This document shows, in pieces, positions 6,784 through 14,647 of a stretch of 40,725 nt of DNA (positions are counted from its first letter, which is position 1; every line of letters starts with the position of its first letter). The position numbers and the translations under genes are program-made. The DNA is from Clostridium sp. (GTDB taxonomy: Bacteria > Bacillota > Clostridia > Clostridiales > Clostridiaceae): NCBI RefSeq assembly GCF_030532265.1, contig NZ_JAUNLM010000004.1, forward strand, positions 1,255-41,979, written 5' to 3'. The notes beneath the pieces were generated by a model. It saw only the letters and a list, made by a program, of their open reading frames with translations, was not told the DNA's origin and searched no databases.

Positions 6784-7374
6784 ATGAATAAAAAAATTGA
6801 TGCAAACTATATTAATGAACTTACTGAAGAAATGTCAAGAAGTAGTATGATTTCATATGATGAATTGCCAAAGTACGATTTATTTTTATCACAAGTTATA
6901 GATTATTTAAATGATAAATTTACTGATGATAAATATACAAATAATATAGTTCAAAATTATATTAAAAGTGAAGTTATAAGCAAGCCTGAAGATGGTAAAA
7001 AGAGAGGATATACAAAGATACATTTAGCTCAGCTTGTTTTATTAAGTTATATGAGACCTATCCTTACTACAGAAGAAATTAAAAAGGTATTTAGTTTAGC
7101 ATTCAATGAAATTAATGATAGGACAGATGATATAATATCATGGGAAACGGCGTATAAAATTTTTGCAGAAACGCAAAAAGAAAGCTTAGAATCATTTTTA
7201 TCAAGCTCTGTAGAGACGGAAGAAAAGTTAGATAAAATAATTAAAAGTCTTAACTTAGAAAATAATGATGAAGAAAGAATTAGGATATTTTTATTAGTAG
7301 TATCTTTAATAGCACAAGCTAGTGTAATTAAAAAGTTAGTACAAAAGATAGTAAAAGAATATCATTCAGAATAG
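6784..7374 (+). CDS. DUF1836 family protein (putative HTH regulator)
   Basis: This 196-aa, highly charged, soluble protein has no signal peptide or membrane span. The central block around residues 78-100 (YTKIHLAQLVLLSYMRPILT, then TEEIKKVF) matches the DUF1836 pattern, which looks like a MerR-type winged-helix start. An N-terminal segment with DELPKYDLFLSQV is also typical. The C-terminus is helical (IFLLVVSLIAQASVIKKLVQ) and may mediate dimerisation. DUF1836 proteins have no agreed function; transcription regulation is the usual suggestion. The gene has its own promoter and a short terminator downstream, where YvrJ and a helicase follow. Confidence 0.75.
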   Translation: MNKKIDANYINELTEEMSRSSMISYDELPKYDLFLSQVIDYLNDKFTDDKYTNNIVQNYIKSEVISKPEDGKKRGYTKIHLAQLVLLSYMRPILTTEEIKKVFSLAFNEINDRTDDIISWETAYKIFAETQKESLESFLSSSVETEEKLDKIIKSLNLENNDEERIRIFLLVVSLIAQASVIKKLVQKIVKEYHSE

Positions 7375-7381
7375 ATTTTAT

Positions 7382-7410
7382 AGATGGTTTTATACCATCT
7401 TTCTTTTTTA
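7382..7410 (+). terminator. Intrinsic terminator after the DUF1836 gene
   Basis: AGATGGT (7382-7388), short loop, ACCATCT (7394-7400), then TTCTTTTTTA. It directly abuts the palindrome at 7408-7443. Confidence 0.75.
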
Positions 7411-7443
7411 TATTTTAAAAATATGCATATTTTTAAAATATAA
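7408..7443. repeat. 36-bp perfect palindrome at the yvrJ ribosome site
   Basis: The sequence from 7408 to 7443 equals its own reverse complement, centred on ATGCAT. Its right edge overlaps the first bases of the AAGGAGG ribosome site (7442-7448). It could be an operator for a dimeric regulator or an RNA hairpin that presents or hides the ribosome site. Confidence 0.7.
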
Positions 7444-7456
7444 GGAGGTGTTAATA

Positions 7457-7603
7457 TTGGAAAAATTTATTGATATTATAGGAAATGTAGGTTTTCCTAT
7501 TGCTATTTCATTATATTTACTTATAAGAATAGAAGGAAAACTTGAAATTTTAACTAATAGTATAAATAATTTATCTAATACAATGAACAAATTTGAAAAA
7601 TAG
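7457..7603 (+). CDS. yvrJ: YvrJ family small membrane protein
   Basis: This is a 48-aa frame starting at the TTG at 7457, 8 nt after AAGGAGG. The product has a hydrophobic first half, NVGFPIAISLYLLIRIEGKL, followed by a polar helix (LTNSINNLSNTMNKFEK). This is the characteristic pattern of the YvrJ family: a single membrane span followed by an amphipathic cytoplasmic helix. The molecular role is unknown. It lies between a DUF1836 gene and a helicase gene, 38 bp before the GTG start of the latter, and may be co-transcribed with it. Confidence 0.8.
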   Translation: MEKFIDIIGNVGFPIAISLYLLIRIEGKLEILTNSINNLSNTMNKFEK

Positions 7604-7641
7604 TCATGATATTTTCCTATGTTAAGAGAGGGTGTGATATT

Positions 7642-9915
7642 GTGAAACGTACTGTAAGAGAATCTGTAAGAGGATTAGTTGAGTTTATACTGAAAGCTGG
7701 AAGTATAGATAATAGGTTTTCTATATCTAAAAGAGCTATTGAGGGAATAAAAGCTCACCAAAAGCTTCAAAAAAGTAATAAAACCTTATATAAAAGGTAT
7801 GATAAAGAAGTGTATTTAAGTGAAGAATTCAATTTTGAAAATTTTACACTTAAGCTTGATGGTAGAGCTGATGGAATTATATATGATAATGAAGATATTA
7901 TAATAGAAGAGATAAAATCTACCTATAAGCCTTTTTTAGAAATCAATGATAGGAATGAATTGCATTGGGCGCAAGCTAAAGTTTATGGATATATGTATTT
8001 ACTTAAGAATAATTTAATGAGTATATATATTCAATTGAGTTATTATCAATTAGAGTCTGATGAAGTGAAAAGCTTTAAAAGACAGTATACTTTTAGTGAA
8101 TTAGAAAATTTCTTTAATGATTTAATTAATAAGTATGAAAAATATATAAAATTACAATCCAATCATAAGTATAGTAGAAATAAATCTATAAAGGAATTAA
8201 ATTTTCCATTTGTTAAATATAGAGATGGTCAATTAAAAATGGCTAAGGCTGTTTATGGTACCATAAAAGAAGGAAAAGAATTATTTGTTCAAGCTCCTAC
8301 GGGAATAGGTAAAACTATATCTACTATTTTCCCAGCTATAAAGGCTATAGGTGAAGGACATATAGAAAAAATATTTTATTTAACTGCTAAAACTGTAAAT
8401 AAGAAAGTTGCAGAAGATACATTTAACATTTTAAGGAACAAAGGATTGAATTTTAGAAGTATAACAATAACTGCGAAACAAAAGATTTGTTTAAATGATA
8501 AGATTAGTTGTAATCCGGATGAATGCAAATATGCAATTGATTATTATGATAAAAGTAGAAATGCTATATATGAACTTTTAAAAGAGGAGAGAAATATTAA
8601 TCGTGATTTAATTTTAGAAATTAGTAATAAGTATGGTATTTGTCCTTTTGAATTATCTCTTGAATTAATTAATTGGTGTGATGGGATAATTTGTGATTAT
8701 AATTATATTTTTGATAAAAGAGTTGGTTTAAAAGGCGTTATTGATGATATTGGAAATGAAATTTCAGTATTAGTAGATGAAGGTCATAATCTTGTTGATA
8801 GAGCTAGGTCTATGTACTCAGCTTCCTTAAACAAAGAGAAGTTTTTAAAATTAAGAAGAAATTTAAAGAATAAAAGTAAAAAGTTATATAAAACAGTCAA
8901 TAAGGTAAATTCTTATTTTATTGATTTAAGAAAAGAATGTGAAAGTATAGAAAAAAATAGTTATCATCAAAAAGAAGCTCCAAAAGATTTATATAAAATT
9001 TTAAGGAGCTTTATGAATCAAAGTGAAGATGAACTTATAAAACTCAAAGATGAGCCTTATTATGATGAGTTATTAGAAGTTTATTTTGATATAAATAGTT
9101 TTTTATCTATTAGTGAAGAATATGATAAGAATTATGTAACTTATATTGAAAAGAATGGGCAAAATATAAGTATAAATTTATTTTGTGTAAACCCATCAGA
9201 AAAGATAAAAAGTATAATTAAGAAATTAAATGGAACAATAATATTTTCAGCTACATTATCACCAATTGAATATTATATAGATTTACTTGGGGGGAGTGAT
9301 GAATCTTATAGGTTAAGATTAAAATCACCATTTGATAGTAAAAAATTTAATGTAAGAAGATGTTCCATAAATACAAGATTTAAATTTAGAGAATCTACAA
9401 TTCAACATATAGAAAAAGAAATTAGTTATTTTTTAAGTAACAATAAAGGAAATAGTATGATATTTTTTCCTTCATATGAATATTTAGAATTATTTATGAG
9501 AAATTCTAAATATGATTTTAATGGGTATAACCTGTTGATTCAAAAAAGAGAAATGGATGAGATAGATAAAGAAAACTTTATAAGTGAATTCAGAAACAAA
9601 CAAAATGTAGTTGGATTATTTGTATTAGGTGGAGTTTTTTCTGAAGGCATAGATTTACCAGGAGATATGCTAATAGGAGTAATTATTGTTGGTGTTGGAT
9701 ACCCTAAGATATCTATGGAAAGAGAAATAATAAAGGAATATTTTAATGAAAAAGGATATGATTATTCATATATATATCCTGGGATAAATAAAGTGTTTCA
9801 AGCGGTAGGAAGAGTAATAAGAACAGAGGATGATGAAGGTAGTGCATTATTAATAGATGATAGGTATTTTAATAAAAAATATGATAGATTATTGCCAAGT
9901 GATTGGAATTTGTAA
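7642..9915 (+). CDS. RecB-like nuclease fused to XPD/DinG-type superfamily 2 DNA helicase
   Basis: This is 757 aa from the GTG at 7642, which has AGAGAGGGTG 8 nt upstream. The ATG at 7606 has no ribosome site. Residues about 35-135 form a PD-(D/E)XK nuclease of the Cas4/AddB class: D77 in GRADG, E90-I-K92, and QAKVY (111-115) fitting the QxxxY motif. The helicase follows with Walker A QAPTGIGKT (217-225) and the DEGH box (379-382). Cys283, Cys290, Cys295 and Cys334 look like the four iron-sulphur ligands between motifs Ia and II in XPD/DinG enzymes. Late motifs include SATLSP, a GVFSEGIDLPG block and QAVGRVIR. It should unwind DNA 5'-3' using ATP, with the nuclease cutting single strands. All catalytic residues appear intact. 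It is probably a repair or replication-conflict enzyme. Confidence 0.9.
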   Translation: MKRTVRESVRGLVEFILKAGSIDNRFSISKRAIEGIKAHQKLQKSNKTLYKRYDKEVYLSEEFNFENFTLKLDGRADGIIYDNEDIIIEEIKSTYKPFLEINDRNELHWAQAKVYGYMYLLKNNLMSIYIQLSYYQLESDEVKSFKRQYTFSELENFFNDLINKYEKYIKLQSNHKYSRNKSIKELNFPFVKYRDGQLKMAKAVYGTIKEGKELFVQAPTGIGKTISTIFPAIKAIGEGHIEKIFYLTAKTVNKKVAEDTFNILRNKGLNFRSITITAKQKICLNDKISCNPDECKYAIDYYDKSRNAIYELLKEERNINRDLILEISNKYGICPFELSLELINWCDGIICDYNYIFDKRVGLKGVIDDIGNEISVLVDEGHNLVDRARSMYSASLNKEKFLKLRRNLKNKSKKLYKTVNKVNSYFIDLRKECESIEKNSYHQKEAPKDLYKILRSFMNQSEDELIKLKDEPYYDELLEVYFDINSFLSISEEYDKNYVTYIEKNGQNISINLFCVNPSEKIKSIIKKLNGTIIFSATLSPIEYYIDLLGGSDESYRLRLKSPFDSKKFNVRRCSINTRFKFRESTIQHIEKEISYFLSNNKGNSMIFFPSYEYLELFMRNSKYDFNGYNLLIQKREMDEIDKENFISEFRNKQNVVGLFVLGGVFSEGIDLPGDMLIGVIIVGVGYPKISMEREIIKEYFNEKGYDYSYIYPGINKVFQAVGRVIRTEDDEGSALLIDDRYFNKKYDRLLPSDWNL

Positions 9916-9949
9916 ATAAGATATATAAATTTAATTTTAAGTATAAAAT

Positions 9950-9984
9950 AAAACCAGTAGACTTTTGTATTTCTACTGGTTTTA
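9950..9984. terminator. Intrinsic terminator after the helicase
   Basis: AAAACCAGTAGA (9950-9961), 10-nt loop, TCTACTGGTTTT (9972-9983). Flanking A and T runs would allow use from both sides. Confidence 0.75.
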
Positions 9985-9993
9985 TTTATTATA

Positions 9994-10026
9994 ATTATAA
10001 CCTTAATTTAAGGTTATAATTTTTTA
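9994..10026 (+). terminator. Second hairpin with T tract between the helicase and the epimerase
   Basis: ATTATAACCTTAA (9994-10006) and TTAAGGTTATAAT (10008-10020) pair perfectly, followed by T5-6. It forms a tandem terminator with the hairpin at 9950 between convergent genes. Confidence 0.6.
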
Positions 10027-10035
10027 TATAAGCTT

Positions 10036-10914
10036 TTACTCTGATAATGTTATAGTATAGCTAACATTGAAAGTTTGGCCTATATTTAACTCTTGTATTC
10101 CTGATTTGTCTTTTAATTCACCATTAAAATCAAAGAAATCAGCATGTCCATACCAAGGTTCTATGCAAACGAATGGAGCTCCTTCAGCTTTTGACCATAA
10201 TCCCATAAATGGAAAGCCTTCAAAGTTCATAGTTAGGAATTTTGAGTGGTTTTTAGATTTTAATGATACTTCATTTGATTTTAAGTTATCAAATACTAAA
10301 GCATCGTTTTTGAATAATTCCTTACTTAAATTTATTATATTTTCATTATTTAATAATTCTTTTCTATCTTTAACAAAATAGCCGTCTTTATTTAAAAGCA
10401 TTGTACTAACAGTTTCTTTTTTATTAAATTCAAAGTAATAATCATCTATTGTTTCATTAGGTTCTATTGAACATAAAAATGCAGGGTGAGCACCTATTGA
10501 GAAATAGATTGTTTTATTATCTAAATTTTCTACTATATAAGATACTTTTACGCTGTTTTTTATAAGAGTATATTTAATTTTTAATGAAAATTTATAAGGA
10601 TAAACTTTTAAAGTAGCCTCTGAATATTTAAGTTCAAAAGTTATAGAGTCAGAAGTTTTTTCTATCATTTCATAATTAGAAATTCTTCCAAGACCATGTT
10701 GAGGAAGTTCATAAACATTACCTTCAACTTTATACTTTCCATCTTTAACTTTACCTACAATTGGGAAAAGTACTGGTGAATGATACTTCCAATATTCTGG
10801 ATTACCATTCCATAAAAATTCTGTATTACTTTTTTTTGAAATTAAATTATGTAATTCAGCTCCATAAGTACTAGCTGTGATTTTAACTAATTCATTTTCA
10901 AGTGTATATAACAA
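10036..10914 (-). CDS. Aldose 1-epimerase family protein (LacX/YeaD-like)
   Basis: This 292-aa beta-rich cytoplasmic protein starts at a TTG at 10914, with AAAAGGAGTG about 8 nt upstream. Family marks are an early SPVLFPIVGKVKDGKY block, the catalytic-histidine region YFSIGAHPAFLCSIEP, and the late segment CIEPWYGHADFFDFNGELKD. Classical GalM enzymes interconvert alpha and beta anomers of hexoses. This LacX-like branch is shorter than GalM and its substrate is not established. It lies about 1 kb from galE, a Leloir-pathway gene, on the same strand but separated by a plus-strand gene. It is not an operon with galE. Convergent with the helicase. Confidence 0.88.
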   Translation of the reverse strand: MLYTLENELVKITASTYGAELHNLISKKSNTEFLWNGNPEYWKYHSPVLFPIVGKVKDGKYKVEGNVYELPQHGLGRISNYEMIEKTSDSITFELKYSEATLKVYPYKFSLKIKYTLIKNSVKVSYIVENLDNKTIYFSIGAHPAFLCSIEPNETIDDYYFEFNKKETVSTMLLNKDGYFVKDRKELLNNENIINLSKELFKNDALVFDNLKSNEVSLKSKNHSKFLTMNFEGFPFMGLWSKAEGAPFVCIEPWYGHADFFDFNGELKDKSGIQELNIGQTFNVSYTITLSE

Positions 10915-11103
10915 AAAATCACTCCTTTTATTTATGAAATAAATATACAGTAAATTATACTATAATTGGAAACGTTAATAAATACATAATAGATTTAATA
11001 ATAAAAATAATATATAATAAATAAGTTTTGCTACAATTAATAATAAATGTTATATTATACAATAGAAATAATATAAAAAAATAATTTTTATGTTGGTGAA
11101 GAT

Positions 11104-11952
11104 ATGAAGAGTAAGAAGAAAAATGTATGCAAAAAATCTTTTTTAGATACTATGCTGTATTTGTTTGTAAAAGTAAAAAGAGATGATTTATTTGCATTAG
11201 GTTCACAAATGGCATATTATTTAATACTATCGTTTTTTCCGTTTTTAATATTTTTAATAACATTAATAGGTTTTATTAAATTAAATTCAGACCAAGTTTT
11301 ATTAGGATTACAGAACCTTGTTCCAACTGCTGTATTTGAGTTAACAGCTAATACTATTGAAGAGGTTGTAAATTCGCAGAATACAGGTATATTAGGAGTT
11401 TCTATTATTTTGACAATATGGTCAGCATCATCTGCTTTTAGAGCTGTAACTAAAGGGGTAAATAAAGCTTATAATATACAAGAAAATAGATCCTTTATAA
11501 AAAGATCTATAATAGGAATGTTAAGTGTGATAGCTTTAGCATTAACTATTATATGTACTTTGCTTATGCTTGTATTTGGAGATATAATAGGTAATTTTTT
11601 GAATGAATTATTACCTTTTGAGCATATAATAAATTTTATTTGGAATATTTTAAGGTATTTAATAATTATAATTATGATGATTGTAGTTTTTGCTAGTATA
11701 TATAAGGTTACTCCGGCGAGGAAGGTTAAATTTATAAATGTACTTCCAGGCGCCATAATAAGCACTATTGGGTGGTTAATAGTATCATTAGGATTTTCTT
11801 TTTATATAAATAATTTTAGTCATTACTCACGATTATATGGAAGTTTATGGGCAGTTTTTGTTCTTATGATTTGGCTCTTTATAACTTCGATGGTATTCAT
11901 ATTTGGAGTTGAAGTTAATTCGGTTTTAGATGATGAAAAAGAAAGGATGTAA
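11104..11952 (+). CDS. YihY/BrkB family multi-pass membrane protein
   Basis: This is 282 aa with about six membrane spans. The pattern follows YihY (formerly called ribonuclease BN in error). It shows DDLFALGSQMAYYLILSFFP at residues about 22-41 and a short TIWSASSAFRAVTKGVNKAY segment near 105. Later come YKVTPARKVKFINVLPGAI and the last span, LYGSLWAVFVLMIWLFITS. The C-terminus ends in acidic and basic residues in the cytoplasm. A transporter or envelope role is suspected for the family but not proven. The ATG follows GGTGAAGAT. The stop codon lies inside the terminator stem, so transcription ends almost exactly at the end of the gene. Confidence 0.9.
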   Translation: MKSKKKNVCKKSFLDTMLYLFVKVKRDDLFALGSQMAYYLILSFFPFLIFLITLIGFIKLNSDQVLLGLQNLVPTAVFELTANTIEEVVNSQNTGILGVSIILTIWSASSAFRAVTKGVNKAYNIQENRSFIKRSIIGMLSVIALALTIICTLLMLVFGDIIGNFLNELLPFEHIINFIWNILRYLIIIIMMIVVFASIYKVTPARKVKFINVLPGAIISTIGWLIVSLGFSFYINNFSHYSRLYGSLWAVFVLMIWLFITSMVFIFGVEVNSVLDDEKERM

Positions 11953-11976
11953 TAATTATTACATCCTTTCTTTTTA
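11936..11976. terminator. Bidirectional terminator overlapping the YihY stop codon
   Basis: A perfect 30-nt palindrome at 11941-11970 (arm GAAAGGATGTAATAA) is followed by TTTTTATT on the plus strand and TTTTTC on the minus strand. The stop at 11950-11952 lies in the stem. It serves both the YihY gene and galE. Confidence 0.88.
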
Positions 11977-11983
11977 TTAAAAA

Positions 11984-12970
11984 TTATTTTTCGAATCCAT
12001 TTGGATGGTTTTTATGCCAATTCCAAGCAGTTTCTATTATAGTTTCAACACTATTAAATTTAGGTTTCCAATTAAGTTCTTTCACAGCTTTATCGCTTGA
12101 TGCTATAAGAACAGCAGGGTCCCCAGCTCTACGTGGAGCAACTTCTGCAGGGATTGGATGGTTAGTTACTTTTCTAGCTATTTCAATCATTTCCTTAACT
12201 GAAAATCCAGTTCCATTTCCTAAATTATAAATTCTACTTTCTCCGCCATTCATAAGTCTTTCAAGTGCAAGAGAGTGAGCTGATGCTAAATCTGAAACAT
12301 GGATGTAATCTCTTACGCAACTTCCATCTTCAGTATCATAGTCATCTCCAAAAATCATTATTTTTTCACGCTTTCCTAATGCTACACTAAGTATTAATGG
12401 AATTAAATGAGTTTCAGGTGAATGATCTTCTCCAATTTTTCCATTTATATGAGCTCCGGCAGCGTTAAAGTATCTAAGAGTAGTGTACTTTATACCGTAA
12501 GCGTGATCACACCATTTTAATATTTTTTCTACTAAAAGTTTAGATTCACCATAAGCATTTGTTGGAATGGTTTCACTTTCTTCTAGTATAGGAACCTCCT
12601 TAGGTTCACCATAAGTAGCTGCTGTAGAAGAAAATACTATATATTTTACGTTATGTTCTTTCATAGCTTCAAGTAAATTTATAGTTCCATAAACATTATT
12701 ATTAAAGTACTTTAAAGGTTCTGTCATACTTTCACCAACTAAAGAATAAGCAGCAAAATCAATAACAGCATCTATTTTATTTTCAGTAAATACTTTATTT
12801 AATATGTCTTTATCTCTTAAATCTCCTATATATAGTTTTCCTCCCAAAAGTGCATCTTTATGACCTTTTTCTAAGTTATCTAAAACAACAACATCATTTC
12901 CTTTTTCTATTAATTCTGCAACCATATGGCTTCCTATATAACCAGCACCACCGCAAACCAATATTGTCAT
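11984..12970 (-). CDS. galE: UDP-glucose 4-epimerase
   Basis: This 328-aa extended short-chain dehydrogenase interconverts UDP-glucose and UDP-galactose with bound NAD. The NAD-binding GGAGYIGSH is at residues 7-15. The acidic residue after beta-2 is in LDNLEKGHK. Catalytic SSTAATYG is followed by Tyr140-x3-Lys144 (YGESK). The sugar-nucleotide contact loop YFNAAGAH and the late [12 protein letters not shown] match GalE. Length is typical (about 330). The ATG at 12970 has AGGGAGTG 8 nt upstream. The gene is monocistronic and convergent with the YihY gene. Besides galactose use, it supplies UDP-galactose for surface polysaccharides. Confidence 0.96.
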   Translation of the reverse strand: MTILVCGGAGYIGSHMVAELIEKGNDVVVLDNLEKGHKDALLGGKLYIGDLRDKDILNKVFTENKIDAVIDFAAYSLVGESMTEPLKYFNNNVYGTINLLEAMKEHNVKYIVFSSTAATYGEPKEVPILEESETIPTNAYGESKLLVEKILKWCDHAYGIKYTTLRYFNAAGAHINGKIGEDHSPETHLIPLILSVALGKREKIMIFGDDYDTEDGSCVRDYIHVSDLASAHSLALERLMNGGESRIYNLGNGTGFSVKEMIEIARKVTNHPIPAEVAPRRAGDPAVLIASSDKAVKELNWKPKFNSVETIIETAWNWHKNHPNGFEK

Positions 12971-13117
12971 TAAATCACTCCCTAATTATTCAATTTATAA
13001 TTCTATTTACTAACATAATAATTATATCATTAAAAATTAACAAATTTAAACTATAAATATGAATAATTTTATTAATTAGGGAAATAATTCTAGGTATATT
13101 ATTCAGGAGGTATATAT

Positions 13118-13474
13118 ATGAATAAAATAGTTTTATTAGGAAAATTAATTAAAGACCCTGAACTTAAACAATTAGATAATAGTGATAAAGTAAATACTAG
13201 ATTTATTATTGCAGTTGAAAGAAGCTTTAAGTCATTAGATGGAGTTAGAAAATCAGATTTAATACCTATAAGTGTTTGGGGAAAAAAAGCAGAAGTAATA
13301 TGTAAGTATTTAAAGAAAGGAAATTACATAAGTATAAGTGGAAGACTTAGAACTGGAAGCTATGAAGATAAGGATGGAAATAAAAAATATATAGCTGAAG
13401 TTGTTGCGGAAGATTTTAAATTTGTTGGTGGTAGAATTAATAATGTAAGTGAATATAAAAGAGAAATTAAATAA
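13118..13474 (+). CDS. ssb: Short single-stranded DNA-binding protein (SsbB-like, no acidic tail)
   Basis: This is 118 aa and consists of one OB fold: NKIVLLGKLIKDPELKQL at the start, TRFIIAVERSFK, DLIPISVWGKKAEVICKYLKKG, then YISISGRLRTGSYEDKDG and YIAEVVAEDFKFVGG. This is the standard bacterial SSB pattern. However, the protein ends in SEYKREIK. The flexible linker and the acidic DDDIPF-type tip that recruits replication and repair partners are missing. In B. subtilis the competence-induced SsbB is also tail-less, whereas the main replicative SSB has the tail. So this is probably a secondary SSB. It has AGGAGG 8 nt upstream and stands alone, not in the rpsF-ssb-rpsR operon. Confidence 0.92.
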   Translation: MNKIVLLGKLIKDPELKQLDNSDKVNTRFIIAVERSFKSLDGVRKSDLIPISVWGKKAEVICKYLKKGNYISISGRLRTGSYEDKDGNKKYIAEVVAEDFKFVGGRINNVSEYKREIK

Positions 13475-13522
13475 GCATAAAAAAATAAATGTAAAAAATT
13501 ATAAAAAATTTTCTAGAATATA

Positions 13523-13552
13523 TTGTAATTCATTTAGAAAGTATGTTATAAT
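13523..13552 (+). promoter_or_regulatory. Extended -10 promoter of the candidate small RNA
   Basis: TTGTAA (13523-13528), an 18-bp spacer and TATAAT (13547-13552) preceded by TG at 13544-13545, i.e. TG-N-TATAAT. The transcript would start near 13559. Confidence 0.6.
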
Positions 13553-13558
13553 AAATTC

Positions 13559-13645
13559 AAGTTATGGTAACGTATTCACGTTTCAATTATGGTTGTTTAG
13601 GGGAATTATGAGAAAAAAAGAAAGCTGTGGGAGCTTTCTTTTTTT
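13559..13645 (+). ncRNA. Candidate ~87-nt small RNA
   Basis: Between ssb and the next gene there is a complete transcription unit with no convincing ORF: a promoter with a perfect extended -10 (13544-13552), about 87 transcribed bases, and a strong terminator. The 5' part can fold as AACGT (13569-13573), loop ATTC, ACGTT (13578-13582). The 3' end is the GAAAGCT/AGCTTTC hairpin plus a U8 tail, as in many regulatory RNAs. A 15-codon frame from the ATG at 13564 has no ribosome site. I do not recognise the RNA. It could also be a short leader or an ssb 3'-UTR product. Confidence 0.45.
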
Positions 13646-13646
13646 T
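13613..13646 (+). terminator. Intrinsic terminator of the candidate small RNA
   Basis: AAAAAAAGAAAGCT (13613-13626), loop GTGGG, AGCTTTCTTTTTTT (13632-13645). It ends any transcript coming from ssb as well. Confidence 0.85.
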
Positions 13647-13792
13647 ATATCTATATGGAAAATTTATACTTAAACATTAATCGACATAGTGACAATAAAA
13701 AGTTAAAGAAAGTATTGTACTATGTAAAAAAAATACATTTTATAGGAAAATTACGAAAGATGTCAATAAAAAAATAATTATACAAACACTCT

Positions 13793-13820
13793 TTGACATA
13801 TTTCACACAATATCTATGAT
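13793..13820 (+). promoter_or_regulatory. Sigma-A promoter of the DUF6514-like gene
   Basis: A perfect TTGACA (13793-13798), a 16-bp spacer and TATGAT (13815-13820). Confidence 0.7.
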
Positions 13821-13866
13821 ATATTGAAATAGAAGGGTTATTTTAATATATTAAAGGGGGATGGAA

Positions 13867-14181
13867 ATGATTAAGGAGAATTTTGTATTTTCAAGAATTA
13901 ACAATGGAATAGAAAGGAAGTATTATTACAAGTTAATTAAGAGTATAAGAGGAAATGAAGACGTATTTGGAATAGAAGTTGAAAGGGTAGACATAAAAGG
14001 AGATATAATCATAGATTCTTTTAAAGATTCTATTGAATTAATATCACCAGTAGAAGAAAAGGTAAAAAAATTATTAAAGATGCTTTATGATAATCAAGTA
14101 TCACCTATTCATTTAATAGATATAATAGGTCCATTTGCAGATGAATATGTAAATGATTTTAAAGAAATTAATTTTAATTAA
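13867..14181 (+). CDS. DUF6514-like small protein
   Basis: This is 104 aa from the ATG at 13867. The AAAGGGGG ribosome site (13853-13860) directly abuts an ATG at 13861, so the second ATG, 6 nt further on, is the better start. The product is a charged, soluble alpha/beta protein: a strand-rich N-terminal half (YYYKLIKSIRG, then DVFGIEVERVDIKGDIII) and a helical C-terminal half with the notable stretch LLKMLYDNQVSPIHLIDIIG. This C-terminal motif is what I associate with DUF6514, a clostridial family with no known function; the assignment is from memory. It has its own good promoter and no clear operon partner, with acpS 92 bp downstream. Confidence 0.7.
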   Translation: MIKENFVFSRINNGIERKYYYKLIKSIRGNEDVFGIEVERVDIKGDIIIDSFKDSIELISPVEEKVKKLLKMLYDNQVSPIHLIDIIGPFADEYVNDFKEINFN

Positions 14182-14273
14182 TCTCATATAATATTTTTTA
14201 TAAATACCTAAAAGAAATATTTATATTTATAGTAAAATATAAATATAAATGTATTTTTAAGAAGGTGAAATAA

Positions 14274-14645
14274 TTGATATTTGGAATAGGGACAGACATT
14301 ATAGAAATAAATAGAGTTGAAACTGCATCAAGGAGAAATCCAAAGTTTCTTGAGAAAATGTTTACAAAAAGAGAACTTGAGTTTTTAAATAGTAGAAAAT
14401 TTAAATCTGAGACTTTAGCTGGATCATTTTCAGTAAAGGAAGCTGTAAGTAAGGCATTAGGAACTGGGATAAGAGGTTTCACATTTAAAGATATTGAAGT
14501 TCTTAGAGATAACCTAGGAAAGCCTGAGGTTATATTAAGTGAGCATATAATAAGTATCTTTAAATTAAAAAATATAAACATACATGCTAGTATATCTCAT
14601 AATAATGATACTGTAGTATCGTTTGTAGTAATAGAGGTGTTGTAA
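14274..14645 (+). CDS. acpS: Holo-[acyl-carrier-protein] synthase
   Basis: This is 123 aa, the usual AcpS size. It transfers 4'-phosphopantetheine from CoA to a serine of acyl carrier protein, activating fatty-acid synthesis. The N-terminus IFGIGTDIIEINRVE has the Mg-binding Asp8, and SFSVKEAVSKALGTGIRG has Glu56. IHASISHNNDTVVSFVVIE is the usual C-terminal strand pair. The start is TTG at 14274, with AAGAAGGTG 8 nt upstream. The gene is followed 2 bp later by nnr. In B. subtilis acpS lies with ydcC, alrA, ndoAI and ndoA; most of that order is kept here. Confidence 0.96.
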   Translation: MIFGIGTDIIEINRVETASRRNPKFLEKMFTKRELEFLNSRKFKSETLAGSFSVKEAVSKALGTGIRGFTFKDIEVLRDNLGKPEVILSEHIISIFKLKNINIHASISHNNDTVVSFVVIEVL

Positions 14646-14647
14646 AT

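Noticed and set aside
10067-10381. 104-codon plus-strand frame inside the aldose epimerase gene
   Set aside because: It is the complement of a conserved coding region with no ribosome site.
13449-13673. 74-codon plus-strand frame overlapping the end of ssb
   Set aside because: It has no convincing ribosome site, overlaps ssb, has low-complexity Lys/Asn composition and runs through a strong terminator.
13608-13673. 21-codon frame with AGGGG before its ATG
   Set aside because: The intrinsic terminator at 13613-13645 lies inside it, so most transcripts would end before its stop.
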